Positions 31,892 through 45,480 are shown, counted from the first letter of the stretch. The stretch is 64,000 nt of DNA from Earliella scabrosa (GCA_022605405.1 JABYQQ010000016.1:372001-436000), one strand, 5' to 3'. Notes: generated from the letters alone by a model not told the origin. A program made the numbers and translations.

Positions 31892-32566
31892 GGTAGCCCT
31901 ATATTTGTGTACTGCGTTGTTCCCTTTATTGACCTCCGCATCTTGTGGCAGTGCTAATTCGTGTTCTTGTTCTCAACCTCCTTCCGAATTGAAGCGCTTC
32001 ATCTTGTTCATGGTCCGCGATTGAGGTTGTTACGGCGCGATACCAGTGCCCTCATTGCAAGTTACTCGAACATCGTAGAACGACTGAGTTCAAATGCTTC
32101 CTATGGCCACTATTTCGAGCATGGAAGTATCCAAATGGACGATTTCTCGTATGCTGTGAACATCAGTGACGGCATGTCAGCTCTTCAGGATATGCGTGGT
32201 GAGTGCTAATGATAACGCTCCCATCTTCCATGCGACTGATCTATCTCCTTTCGTCGAAGTCAGTGGCCAAAGGCGTCATGGGCGGTGCTCGACGTCGCAG
32301 CTGTATTAGGTTCTGTCACGATTCGGCTGGCGGTTGTACATGCATGTGTAAGATGATCAGTGATCATACCTCCTACCGGACCTCATGACTTACCAGCGCC
32401 TTCCGCTGTCACCGCCCCGCACAGCGTACACCAGACATAACTACACGTTCCCACCGAACCGGCCCTTCTTCCGTGGCTCGGAGGCCCAGGTATAGTCAAG
32501 CATTGTGACATACCTCCTTTCTTCCCTCCCTTCACCCTTTCCTTCCCTTTTCGACGTAACTACCCC
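31892..32566. other. Spacer with a possible DIYAKEL 3'-exon remnant
   Basis: On the plus strand near 32041-32085 the translation DTSALIASYSN resembles GADIAIASYVD of copy 3's 3' exon, and splice-like sites flank it. Similarity is short, so this is weak. The last 150 bases are pyrimidine-rich leader of the next gene. Confidence 0.35.
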
Positions 32567-35293
32567 ATGGCGACTCCGGCTTGGGATGTCTACGCCCGTG
32601 AGCTGATGCCATTAGGATTCGGTCATCCATTGTGGGGACCAGAGCCCTGTCTCCAGTTTGGAGGGGTGCGCCTCGGGGACGTTGGGTACCTGCGCGATGG
32701 ACGCTTCCGTTTCCTCTTCAACACCATGCGTAGCGCTGACGATCCCGTCAACGCGAAGAGAGGCGTTCCGCCTGGTTTTGAAGTCTTCGATCCTCCCGAT
32801 CCCATGATTGTTCACGACGTCAACGAGATCACACAGACAACGCTTCACAGCCAAAACTTGCAATCGACCTGTGTCTCCGCCAGTGCATCCACCGGGTGTG
32901 GATCGTCCCGTTCTTGTGCAAGCTCCTGGCTGACCATTGTTCTAGTGAGGCATGTGCATCGGCGTCCCTCGGACTACGATACCAGTGCAACGAAGAATCG
33001 GGTGCACTGTTGGTACTGAGTCGACCGGGGCATAAGACCTCTCTCGACTGCAGCATGCACATTCGTCGATACATGCGCACCCACCTCGCCAGCTGGTGCG
33101 ACTTCGCTAATGGCCATCTCGGCATCGGACTCGAGGACAAGGACATCATCTTCGTTTCTGGATTCGTCAAGACTTCCGTATGGGCCACAGCTGCGTTCCA
33201 CAACAGCAACGCCAGCGGCGAACTCGTCATCGCGGCCGGGTGTTTCGGACCGTCGGCGTCTGGCGAGTTCCGGGTCTCCTTGTCTCGAGGATCGAACGCC
33301 TCCGTCTTCTCGCGAGCTGGTCCACTTGACCGATTGGCCAAGTGGAACAAGTCCGGTGAGCTCGACGAGGAATGCGACCAGTGCATCTTCCTCAATTACT
33401 ACAAGATGAAGAACAGGAAGTGGAGGCGTCCGGCTGTCATGCGGGCGGCTGCTGGACCACATCAACTCCCGCACGACTCCGATGATAGCGACGGCGGGTT
33501 CGCTGGGAGTCACTCTGGGGGGAGTCTGAACAGCTCGTCAGATGGAAGCTTCGACCAATTCACTCAGGTCGGTGCTTCCAATGCATGTCGAGTGGGCGAA
33601 TCTCATATGTATACAGGACTACGACCCTGTTGACCAACTACTGGACTACATTCTAGAGGTGTGCACCGATTCCCTGCGTTCGAGAAGCTGATTGCAAATT
33701 TGTTCGCAGAGCGACGACATGACCACTGGTACAGCATGTGCGTCTTATGAAGACCTTATGAATCTGTTCCCTGTGAGTCCCCGAGTACATCCAACACAGT
33801 ACAAAATAAGACTAAACCTTGATCTGTGAAGGCCGGGAAGATGCCATGTGACGTGCGACAATCGCTTGAAAGTCTTCGTCCCCCTCTTCTCCGTGACGGA
33901 TCGGTCACCTTTACGCAAAGCAGCGCTGCAAGTGAGGAATTTAGCCCTGGTTTGCGATTGGTGCTGACGTTGATCAACAGGCGGGCCGGTTGCGGCGGGG
34001 TCGCATCCAGACACGACAGAGGAGATCGAGGAACAATATGAACATGACTCCACCGATGGTTCATCATATCACGTTGACCTCGATCTGGATCAGGCGAGCG
34101 CGACTGGTAGCCCAAGCCAAGCTCAAGGTCGGAAGCAGACAATTCAAGCTCCCCACGCTCCAGTTTTTGATGTAGGGACCGCCTTGCACACTGATAGCCA
34201 CGACAAGACCGCCATGATGATGACGTTCGACTTCGATTCCGTCGTCTCTGTCTCATGGCGCGAGAACATGGCCCAGCGTTCGGACAAGTGGTGGCAATCC
34301 GAGTCGAATCGCACAAACCTCTCCAGCCTGACCCTGGTCGCTACATCTCCCACTAAGACGAGCATTCAGAGTCGCTCAACAGGGAAGGACAGAGGGGTAG
34401 GCCTCCCGCAGGTGCGACTCGGTATCGTTATCAGTCCATCGGGGTACAAACTAACATCGGCACAGGCGCGGTTGCGACAAGTCGTAGAAGAGGCCCAAGA
34501 ACAGCTCGAGATGTTTGCGAAGGTTCCGAAGCAGTCATATTCCAACCCCACTCGTGGGGGCCAGCCGGGCTTGCTGTCTCAGCTAATCAAGGCCAACTCG
34601 AGTGTCATTACCCCAGGTCCCTTGCCCCATATCGACCTCCCCCAGCCAGACTTGGCGCAACGTAGCCGACGCGGACAGGCAGCGATGTTCCCGACGCACA
34701 AGAGCTCTGCTGCAGTCCCTCTCATCACTGAGGTGACGGCAGAGGCCGCGGCAGTCCCACTTCCGGCCAGACAGGAGCAGAAACTCGAAGGACCATTTGA
34801 GGACTGTTCGAAGGCGCAGGGGATGATGGATACGAAGGGCTACGAGCAGCTCTCCGAGTCTACCGCTTCACCATCGCGGAGCCTCGCGCATGAGTCGCTT
34901 GCTGCCCTCGCGCACCCCACTCGTCGCCGCCAACATTCCGATTGCAGCCCTCACCCTCACACCGTCCAGATCAGCACCCCGTGGATTCAACTGAACCACG
35001 GGTGCAACCTCTCTATCCCTGCCGCTCCGATGACTCCTCGGACGGCGCGCCGTCAGATGCTGCAGACGGAGCTCTCGGAGAGCTTACGCCGCAACTTGCT
35101 ATGGGAGCGATGTGTGAGTAGGCCTCACGGAGCCGCGAGACGCGCGAGTATTGCGGGGAACGGGTCGAGGCCTACAATCAGTCCGGATGGATTGTCTGGC
35201 TCGCCGGATGTTGGAGAGACGGAGGAACGACGACGTCGCGTGCTGGAGCGGTGTCGCAGCTGGGCACACGAGTATCATTACTCGGGGTGGTGA
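32567..35293 (+). CDS. DIYAKEL-family protein copy 6 fused to a Mks1/DUF3295-like C-terminus
   Basis: Seven exons (32567-32895, 32946-33567, 33617-33658, 33710-33772, 33832-33931, 33981-34411, 34466-35293) join in phase to 804 codons. The N-terminal half has WDVYARELMPLGFGHPLWGPEP, RLGDVGYL, YQCNEESGALLVL, LDCSMHIRRYMRTHLASW, LGIGLEDKDIIFVSGFVKT and DQCIFLNYYKMKNRK. Small exons give YDPVDQLLDYILE and KMPCDVRQSLESLRPPLL. The C-terminal half is Ser/Pro-rich and includes FAKVPKQSY, GLLSQLIK and, at about 722-742, ARRQMLQTELSESLRRNLLWE, which resembles the DUF3295 signature of fungal Mks1-type regulators, ending HYSGW. Mks1 in yeast is a cytosolic regulator in retrograde/nitrogen signalling. Whether this is one natural gene or two run together needs transcripts; the closing phases favour one. 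Confidence 0.75.
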
Positions 35294-35685
35294 CCCAGGC
35301 TTGTGGGTGCTTGTACACTTGCGTATTTGTTGGTTCTGTTTGTTGGCCTCTTTGTTGCACCTCCCAATAGTCCACTTCCATCCACATCCTGGAGTTTTGT
35401 GGTAGTCACGGCTGAGACGCTCTAGTCGGGCCGGCTGATCCGACGAGCGACTCAAATGCAGAACTGTCCGTTGTAGGACCTTGTAGGACCGTCCCTTCCC
35501 CCTTCAATAGGTTCGTCCAAACGTCTGCCTAGGGGAGACAAGTACTGTCCCGCCAGCGAGCGGTTGCTGGGGATCGCGAATGCCACCTCCTTCGTACCTT
35601 CTCTGACTCAACAAGTTCATCTGATTCTACGTCAGACTCCGTCCCGACCTTCTTGCCCGAACGGTTCGAACACAATCCGCGTCCT
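35294..35685. other. Spacer before UBL-KPV gene E
   Basis: About 0.39 kb, mostly untranslated leader and trailer; no gene seen. Confidence 0.45.
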
Positions 35686-37088
35686 ATGAGGGAGATGGCT
35701 GCTGCAACAGCTGTTCGGTCAACATTGGGACACGCGGCCCTCCTCCGGGTCCAGTGGGAATCACGGGTGGCAGGATTCGACAATGATGGCATCGCAGAGG
35801 TGAGTGACCGAAGCTTGGGTGATCTAGGAGACATACCGAGCAGGGATCACTTGCAGACCATTGTCAAGAAAGCTTGCGCACATTTCCGTGTTGGATGTGG
35901 CGAGGACCGGTTCGTCCTCGTCACAGACTTCGATGGTGAGAAGCTCGAAGTCACAGATGATGTTCTGAAGCGGCTTCCGCACGGCACCTCCGTGTGTCTC
36001 GAGGAGATACCCCAGCGTAGCGGTCCTGCCAGTGCCATCCAAGAGCAAGACAGAGCTGAAGCGACCAACAAAGCACACCCGGACCCAGTGAATCCTGCTG
36101 GTCGTCCTCCCTCGCCACATGCGCCTGTCGTCGTACGCAGGCCGCCTCGGTAAGTGGGTGTGCTCTAATGCTGTAACTCAGTAACATGAACTGCACCTTC
36201 AGGGACTTGAATGATTCTGCATATGTGATTCCGTTTCCGCCGTTCCCCCATTACGGACGCCCTTCGCGTTCTCCGTCGCCTGAATTCAGAGCGTCTTCGC
36301 GTTCTCGGTCGCCCCGATATAGACGTCGTTCGAGGTCACCCATCGGTGACTGCCGGAAACCCGTTATCTATCTTTTCAGTCCTGAACCGCTCCCCAACGT
36401 GAGCGTCTCAGTTCACCTTGTTCCGCAATGGACTTTCACCCACGTCTATCCCCTCTCCGACAAACCCACTGCCATGCAAGATTCCAAGCGATTCATTACG
36501 TGGTCCGTTTCCACGAACCCCGACGGGAGTCTTATCCACAAGGACACCGGGATTGAGCTGTCATACCTATTCTGGGAGGCTGTCGCAAGCCCTCACACAC
36601 CGCCTCCCAGCCCACGCTCGGATCCTGTTCACGAGGCGCAGCTGCCGCTCAACGTGACCGAGGTGTTTGATCCAGCCAACTCATCGCTCAGCCCCGAAAC
36701 TTCAACGGCAGTGCTGCTTCCGCTCGAGCAGCTCCTGCCGTACCTTGACCATGTGCTGCAGCGGCTCACCCTGCACACGGCGGCCCGCAACGACTTCATC
36801 ACCTACTGGCTGCCCAAGCTATCGCAGCAGCCATACGTGGCGCTCCGATTCCTGCCACAAGCAGTCTACGAACGCGCGGCTGAGCTCGAAGTGCAGCCTG
36901 TGCCGGACGTCATGACCCGCGTGTTCATGCTCTTCCGAGGCGTGCGGGCCGAGGACGTTGACGCGTGGGCGAACGCTCGCAAAAGGGTCACTCAAATTGA
37001 CTGGGTCGATATTGTTGGCATAATGCCCCAAGCGCATGACCGAAGCGTCTTCCGCGTGCTCGAATGGGGCGCGATGGAAGTATGCTGA
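35686..37088 (+). CDS. UBL-KPV gene E: N-domain + Arg/Ser linker + KPVIYL domain (no ubiquitin/SUMO)
   Basis: Exons 35686-35799, 35857-36149 and 36203-37088 join in phase to 430 codons. The N-module reads LRVQWESRVAGFDNDGIAE, KKACAHFRVGCGED and GEKLEVTDDVLKRL. Where sister genes have a ubiquitin- or SUMO-like module there is a Pro-rich linker and an Arg/Ser stretch (about 160-186: RSPSPEF, SRSRSPRYRRRSRSP) before CRKPVIYLFSPEP. The KPVIYL domain from 188 is full length ([43 protein letters not shown]). The RS stretch resembles those that are phosphorylated or target nuclear speckles, an inference only. First and second introns match the other copies. The ATG follows a non-ATG open frame and is the first in frame. 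Confidence 0.87.
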
Positions 37089-39121
37089 ATGACGAAGGGG
37101 AGTATATCATGAAGACTTCATTGATCTAATGGGCGCGTGTGTATGGACATAAGGCGTCACTCGCAATATTATTCGTTCGCGCTTTGGGCTTCCCAGTGTC
37201 AATTTTCTCTACAGTATTGTTCCGACTTCGGCGCCCCCGCCGTCTGTGTATTGCGGTCACATACCATACGTACGCAAGATCCGTGCCGCATCCATGTCGC
37301 TGCCAACCAAGCCCCATTGCGATTCTTCTAGATTCCCCGGTTGTGTCGTGAAGCTGTGACGGTTTGACATGCCCGCGCTGTCGTTGGTAAGTTCTGTCAC
37401 GTTTTGTACTCTGCCCGTCGCCGCGATCCCGTGGCAACCCATCTCCAAGACGCCCTCTCTCGAACTCAAACCGAAACTACTTGGATAGTCCTGAAAAATG
37501 CCGACATGCGACGGTGGCACGAGTACTCAACTGGCGCTAGCTGACCAGGACTATATCCCCTGAACGTATGTTCGTACTATGCTCCTTACGCACCGTTTCA
37601 AGCTTACCCAGATCAACTCGCATTCTTAGGGATTGTCGTGACCACGTACTTCGCGATGGATGTGACCAATGCGGCAACGCTGCGTCTCCACAAAACGCAC
37701 CGGCAGGAATGCCCCCATACGAGCCTCCGCACTCGCGCCGTAGTGGCGAATCTCTCGGACCTCCGGATTCCGCAGCACAGATGCAGACCTTGCTCCGAAC
37801 CGAGCCGTCGAGCGCAGGTCCATGCGATTCCCTTCTAGCTAATGAGTGGGAGCGACCGATGACCCGGAGCATGGTTCGGCGACAACTGCTGCGCATTTGT
37901 TTGCCGGTAGGTTTACTGAAGGGCTCTAACCTGGGCAGAAGACGTGAAGAAGATCATGTATCTAAGTGCAGTTCAGACGCGAAAGGACGACAGTCAGTAT
38001 CGTTCCCATTTGTCCTTCATCTAACGTACAGTTAACGTCATAAATCCAGGGATCTCATGGCAGTGCGCTGCCACAAACGTAAAGGAGTGCCAGGGATTCC
38101 ATGTGTTCTCTACCCATCGATGAGTTGTCAGGAACCTTCGCCGCGACGTGCCTCCGCCAGGCGAAGATCGTAGAACGATTATGATCTGGCGTCGTAGTAA
38201 CCTTCCATGAACTCAGCATGCACGTAGTCGTACTGTCCCTTATGTTGCGCGATCTCTTGTAATCCAATCCACGCCTAGCAGCAGATACGAGACCGAATGT
38301 CGCCCTGCATGTCATCTTCCTGGACACGAAAGTAGTCCAGGTATCCAGCACATTAACGACAAGTCCGTTCGGGGTGGGCAATGTAGTCAGTTCGCGTGCG
38401 TTCGTTTCGTGGCGAGTACTCAGTAGTACCGACTCTCAGCCTATCCGGGATCCCCGCGTGCCATTTACAGTCGGCAGCGCTCACTGAGATACTGCATAGC
38501 GCACGCCGCATTGTACTGATACTTGGATAGCATCACCACCGGACGCAAAAATGTTGAGGACGTAGGACTGCGGCGGATCGTCAATGAGAGAGTCGCGCGT
38601 GTGTTGGGAGCGAAGTCCTATGCGCGAATATCTGACGTATTCAATGCACTCATGACATCGAGGACAAGTTACGGCCGTTGCGGCTATGACGGGGAATTCG
38701 AGAGTCGTAGACGACCGTTGGTAATATAATCATCTGTACATGCCCTTGTCATATCGGGCCCGCACGGGGATGTAGCTAGAATGCTCACAATGTGTGCGAT
38801 AGGGATGTCCGAAGGGAGAACGGAGCGGTGGGATGACTCGCGCTTCAATCAACCAAGGATTCAAGCCGTGCGACATCGGAAGACGCAGCGTACTAACGTG
38901 AGATTGGTGACATCAGATGAGGGAACTTGAGGCGTGTAGGCTGCGCGCTGCTTCCGATCTCAATCGGAGACACGTATATATGCACAGAAGTTGAACAGCG
39001 CAGCACGTGTCAAGGCGCTGATGAAGCCTGATATAACAGTGGGCGAGCTTCAGACACCCCGCAGATTCCCAACACATCACCTAACTCAACACTTACTTCG
39101 CTTGTATCCCGTTTCCACACA
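37089..39121. other. Two-kilobase gene-poor stretch
   Basis: Several open frames but none with a convincing start, exon chain or family. A plus-strand frame near 37660-37905 (PMTRSMVRRQLLRICLP) faintly recalls the DUF3295 signature of copy 6 and may be its remnant. TATATA at 38976-38981 belongs to the secreted-peptide gene downstream. Confidence 0.4.
38976..38981 (+). promoter_or_regulatory. TATA box of the small secreted peptide gene
   Basis: TATATA about 145 bases upstream of the ATG at 39122, with a pyrimidine-rich start region between. Confidence 0.4.
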
Positions 39122-39315
39122 ATGCGCCTTGCGAAGCTACTCATCGCGGTTGCGTGCGTTCTCATCGCACCCCTAGCGGTGCAGAGCGCGCCACTGCCTG
39201 TGACGAAGGTACGAGGGCTGCTCTGGCTGATTGTCGCTCGGGGCTAATCGTCGTATCGTCTGCACAGCCCAAGTACGCAGTTCACTGCCTTGCATTCGGC
39301 TGCGTGAAGGAGTAG
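39122..39315 (+). CDS. Small secreted peptide (44 residues, signal peptide)
   Basis: Exon 1 (39122-39208) and exon 2 (39268-39315) join in phase across a 59-nt GT-AG intron. The protein begins MRLAKLLIAVACVLIAPLAV, a clean signal peptide with likely cleavage after QSA, then PLPVTKPKYAVHCLAFGCVKE. The mature part is about 20 residues with two Cys able to form one disulfide. I know no family for it; it could be a signalling or effector-like small secreted peptide. A TATA box and a good start context (CACAATG) support it. Too short for standard gene finding. Confidence 0.65.
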
Positions 39316-39582
39316 AGGTGGACGGCTGCTCGAGCCTGGGTGTAGGATGGAGTGTAGGAACAGTCGTGGCGAGCAATGGGAGGCGACATTGGACCATATA
39401 CACCCTTGCCGGAGTGCCTGCATGGAATCGGGCAAACAGTGACTCTGACACTGATACATCGTGTTTCAGATCCTGATACACCGATAGATGAGGACGAACC
39501 AAGAGCTAGCAAAACATCGAAGAGACATCGGAGTCGTAAGCCATACAGTGAGGATGCCGATACAGGATAGAAATACACGTCT

Positions 39583-40259
39583 TCAGATCTCGTCGATGTC
39601 GACCTCCTCGTCTTCTCCGAACTCGAATGTGCACTCGCCATCCTCCTCGCCGAATGTCTCCGTCTCGTTGATCTTCGCGTTCTCGGGCAGTTCGCCATAT
39701 GCCTTCACTGAAGGATGACCGAGGTGGCGTTAACACGACATGTGTGAGGGATGGTGGGCATGATTATAACACGTACAACTTCGGGCCTCGTCTGCTGTGT
39801 ATTTTACAATGACATCGGCTTTGTCGTCTTGGAAATCTCGAAGGGAAAGTAGGATAATATCGCCTTGGTTGATCCAGACCTGATGGACAGAGGGCGCCAC
39901 GATGAGGACTCGGGCTATTCGAGTCAACATGGCGGTACGCACCTTCTTCCGCATCTTCCCCCGAATATGTGCCAACCGCTTCTCACCGTCGAAGCACATT
40001 GCCTCGAGACGGCCGTTTCCCAGCATCTTGGTAACCTGCGCATACTCCTGGCCGTCTTCACGGAAGACCAACTCACGCTTGTCGTCGTCGTTCTCGTTCT
40101 TTCCACGTCTCCGGTTCTTTCCACCCTGCAGATCGAATGGTCAGGGCATGCAAGGGATGCCGGTGAGGAATGGTTGCGTACCTTTCCCTTGTTCTGAGCG
40201 GGGGAATTGGTCAACGAAAATAATCGCGAGACTTCAAGACGCGTGCATACCTTCGGCAT
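39583..40259 (-). CDS. TIF11: Translation initiation factor eIF1A
   Basis: Five or so exons encode 143 residues: [98 protein letters not shown], then the acidic tail ending EEVDIDEI. The basic N-terminal tail, OB fold and acidic C-terminal tail with the final DIDEI are the eIF1A hallmarks. It binds the 40S A site and takes part in scanning and start-codon choice. The first exon holds only three codons. It is divergent from the PP2A gene with 300 bases between starts, and its 3' end faces the small secreted peptide gene. Confidence 0.96.
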
Positions 40260-40447
40260 GATGAATGGGTCGTCTAGGTCAGATTCTTGGACCCTCTAGT
40301 GGCGGATAGCACGCGATGGCCGCGGACGGCGAGTAGAGAAGAGAAAAGGGTTCGGGGAAGACGGGGAGGATGATGGAGAAGAGTCAAGCGAGATGGCCTC
40401 TTATGGAACCGGGGCAGTTCCTGCGTGACTGTGACCATAACGCATGA

Positions 40448-42604
<2,157 letters not shown>

Positions 42605-43189
42605 CTACGTGAGGAGCTTGAACGGCACCCACTTGTTCGGCGTCACCGACACATCCCACCGCTCCGTCGGATGCTCTTTGGCGTCCACATGCGTGTCGAC
42701 GATGCAGCGGAGACATAGCGGCCTATCGCGCGCTGCGCACCCGGGCTCGCGGCACCGGAAGCGTTGGTAGTTGTCGTTCGAGAACACTCCGAGGGGCTTC
42801 GTACCGGGCAGCGGCGGCGGGGCGTGCGCGGCCTTCAGGTGGGCCTCCTCGAACGCGTGCGCGAGGCAGCCGCTGCACGCGGGGTCATACTTCTCGGGCT
42901 GCGGCGAGGGAGGACGGTCGGCCTCGAAGGCGAGCGTTCCGGTGGGGATGACGAAGGCCGCATGGGACTTCGGGACCGTGTACTTTCGGTCCGCGTCCTG
43001 CAGAGACGAATGGGTTATGAGTGGCCTCGGATTATAGGGAAGACGATGGGTAGGGGGTTGCAGGTAGCGGAGGATACGCACCGGCTGATTGAACGGGTCG
43101 TGGTCGGTCGCATAGACGACTCTGGTGATCCACTCCGGAAGACCGATGTCTTTGGCGTACTCCGGTGTGTACGACCAGTAGGTGGGCAT
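42605..43189 (-). CDS. Cys/His-rich zinc-binding-type protein 1
   Basis: Exons 43189-43082 and 42997-42605 join in phase to 166 codons. Exon 1 reads MPTYWSYTPEYAKDIGLPEW. The C-terminal half holds CSGCLAHAF and then CREPGCAARDRPLCLRCIVDTH with a following AKEH. The spacing of paired Cys and the Cys/His ending resembles a B-box or similar treble-clef zinc finger (predicted). A paralogue follows at 43.97-44.57 kb on the same strand with the same two-exon layout. No membrane segment or signal. Role unknown; protein-protein or RNA binding would fit a finger of this type. Confidence 0.78.
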   Translation of the reverse strand: MPTYWSYTPEYAKDIGLPEWITRVVYATDHDPFNQPVRILRYLQPPTHRLPYNPRPLITHSSLQDADRKYTVPKSHAAFVIPTGTLAFEADRPPSPQPEKYDPACSGCLAHAFEEAHLKAAHAPPPLPGTKPLGVFSNDNYQRFRCREPGCAARDRPLCLRCIVDTHVDAKEHPTERWDVSVTPNKWVPFKLLT

Positions 43190-43971
43190 GACGGGCTGCT
43201 AGGCGCGGAGTAGTCGATGTTGTGACAGCGGGGCGGCGTGCCTCGGGGGAAGGAGATCTCGGGGAGGAAAGATCTCGGGGAGCACGAATCTCGGGGAGAG
43301 CGTCGTTGTCGCCGACGACGGACCCCGCGGGCGTGCATAATAGATATAGGCCGACAGACCACAATACCAGTGGGTCTTTGACCCGCCTCGCCCCTTTGAT
43401 GTCGATCTTGTGTGACGACATGACCTCCCCGAGACGGCCTCTACGTCGCCCTTTTCCTGCTCGTGCGAGGTGGACACAATGACGGCGTGCCTGGCGTTAT
43501 AGGGGTCGTATGTCGGTGCCGAGCTCGATGTGTCGCAGTCGTGTCGTGCTGCCAAGCGTATAGATTCAGTAGGCCAACGCAATGGTTCACCCCATTGCCT
43601 AGGTCCGTTGACGTTGGCAATAGCAATGTCGCAAGTACTCCTGTACGAAGCTAGTCCGGATCTAGAGCCCAGATGTGGTCAGAGTCAGCCATAGCCTAGG
43701 GGAAAGCCGACGCACCACGCCCTAGGACGAGGAGAGGGCATGTCTCGGTTGATGCTTGGTTGCTTCCAACTTGGATTGAATCTGATCGGAGTGACTGAAA
43801 CCTACTATACCTGAACGAGACATTCAGATCGCGACGCGCGTTGTGTTGCGTATCGCATTGGGGTATGCAGAAGACGGCGGCTGGAACAGAAGAACTAAGC
43901 TGAGAAGATTATCGTACACAGTGATGCTACACGCCAGGCCAATGAACACTCTACATTCCCCCACACTGCTG
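43190..43971. other. Spacer between the tandem Cys/His genes
   Basis: About 0.78 kb, no supported gene. It should contain the promoter of gene 1. 43246-43300 holds short direct repeats of an ATCTCGGGGAG-type unit. Confidence 0.4.
43246..43300. repeat. Short tandem direct repeat upstream of Cys/His gene 1
   Basis: The unit GATCTCGGGGAG(g/c)A occurs about three to four times with small changes, some 60-110 bases upstream of the gene 1 ATG. Confidence 0.5.
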
Positions 43972-44573
43972 CTAGTTTGCAAGGTGACTCGAGCTGAGTC
44001 CTGGGTCGGGATGAATATAGCCGAGCGTGGGCTCGGAGACGTTCACGCTCGTCTGGGTGACGTCGTGCCCGGGTGTGTTCTTGTGCGCGACTTGTTCGCA
44101 AGCAGCGCAGAGCACTATCCCGAAGACTTTACAGTCGGGATTGCGGCAGATGTAGCGGAGGTTCTTCGCGCGCCCAATGAAGAAGGAAGGGTCCATCCCT
44201 AGATGCGTCAAGGGAGTGCTGAAGATCTTGGATTGTGTTCGTGCCGCAACACAGTGGACGCAGTCCAGGGGATTGGTCTTATGCGTCGGCTTCATTGCCG
44301 CTGCATACGGGTCCTATGAGTTGGGCAGGTCGTGTCAGTGATAGATGCTCGTAAGGGGAGACAGCAGGTATGGAGAGTGGCTGGCATAGGGGGCAAGGAG
44401 CGTACCGAAGGTACAACGAAAGGCTCTGGGGAAGCGACCCCTTTGGCGAACGAAGGGGGAAATCCCAGCGCTTCGAGATACTTTCGATTGAACTTGGAAG
44501 GTTCATTCGTTGATTGGTGAGGAGGATCAGGGATTTGATGAGCAGAGGGATGGTTGTTGTGAGATGGATCCAT
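43972..44573 (-). CDS. Cys/His-rich zinc-binding-type protein 2
   Basis: Exons 44573-44406 and 44313-43972 join in phase to 169 codons. Exon 1 (MDPSHNNHPSAHQIPDPP, KYLEALGFPPSFAKG) matches the Cys/His gene 1 pattern of a short first exon with an IGLPEW/LGFPPS-type turn. The second exon has LDCVHCVAARTQ and YICRNPDCKVFGIVLCAACEQVAH followed by GHD. The paired Cys and terminal His line up with gene 1, so the two are tandem duplicates that have diverged strongly outside the finger. Role unknown. Confidence 0.78.
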
Positions 44574-45480
44574 GATGTGTGTGCGCGGAGGATGGACATG
44601 AAGTCGACGACAACGTCTCCTCAAATGGGATCCTGACGAGAGCATTGATCGGTATCGGTGAGACAACCCCAGCGTACTATGATCGCGCCTGGAGGCCTGA
44701 CCTCTTGTTCGTCCACGCGGGCGCCCCCTTAAAGACAATGTCGCCGTGCCTGAAACGGGTCCATAGCTGGTCAGACTCTGGCAGACTGTTCCGATCGCCT
44801 TCCAGATTCGTCGACGAAACAGCCGACGCAAGAGCCTGAGGGTGCGGTGACAATGTCGTGCCGACCGACGTAGCTGGCGAGGAGTTCCCCGCCAAGCTCG
44901 TCATGGCCATCTGCACCATTCGTACGCAGGTCACGTTGGCAAATTTGTGTGGATTTCTGTCAGATGATCCGACATTACAAGATTGCGATGTGTGCAACCG
45001 CTTTATTGCGTGGCTCGCAAACATGACATCTTCCTGGAAGGTCTTGGAGCTAGGTATGTCGAATGTCCGGATGTCCGGATGGGTCATCTGCAGCAGAAAT
45101 TGAACCGGATGGACCAAGCCTCTGCACAATCAAGGGGATTACGATACCTGAGAGGTAGGTCCGAAGTCCCTGTTGATTTGTCCGAGTCCCACTTTCAGGC
45201 TGCAAGAGGAAGCCTAGACTGCTACGTCAAAAACAATAGGGAGATTCAGGCAATGGTTCTCAATTGCTGACCAAACCCCAGCTGGTACGCAAACAAGAAG
45301 TTGAACGACGGAACGGCCACAGTGGCCGCAGCCGCCAGCGTTGTGCGCGAGTGTGACGCTTGTGACTTGTCGTGATTATCACACGCGTAACACAGTGTCA
45401 CCCGTCATTATGGGCGCCTATAGAGTGCTTAGATTTCTGGTGCCTTCCTGTTTCCGTTCACGAAGTTCTCCTCTTTGAAC
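44574..45480. other. Divergent upstream region of Cys/His gene 2 and CCT5
   Basis: About 0.9 kb. Overlapping open frames on both strands have no fitting starts or splice chain. GTGTGAC/GTCACAC-like palindromic patches near 45351-45410 lie about 90 bases before the CCT5 start. Confidence 0.4.

Noticed and set aside
44677..45129. Minus-strand frame upstream of Cys/His gene 2
   Set aside because: No conserved motif and contradictory open frames on both strands; more likely promoter sequence.
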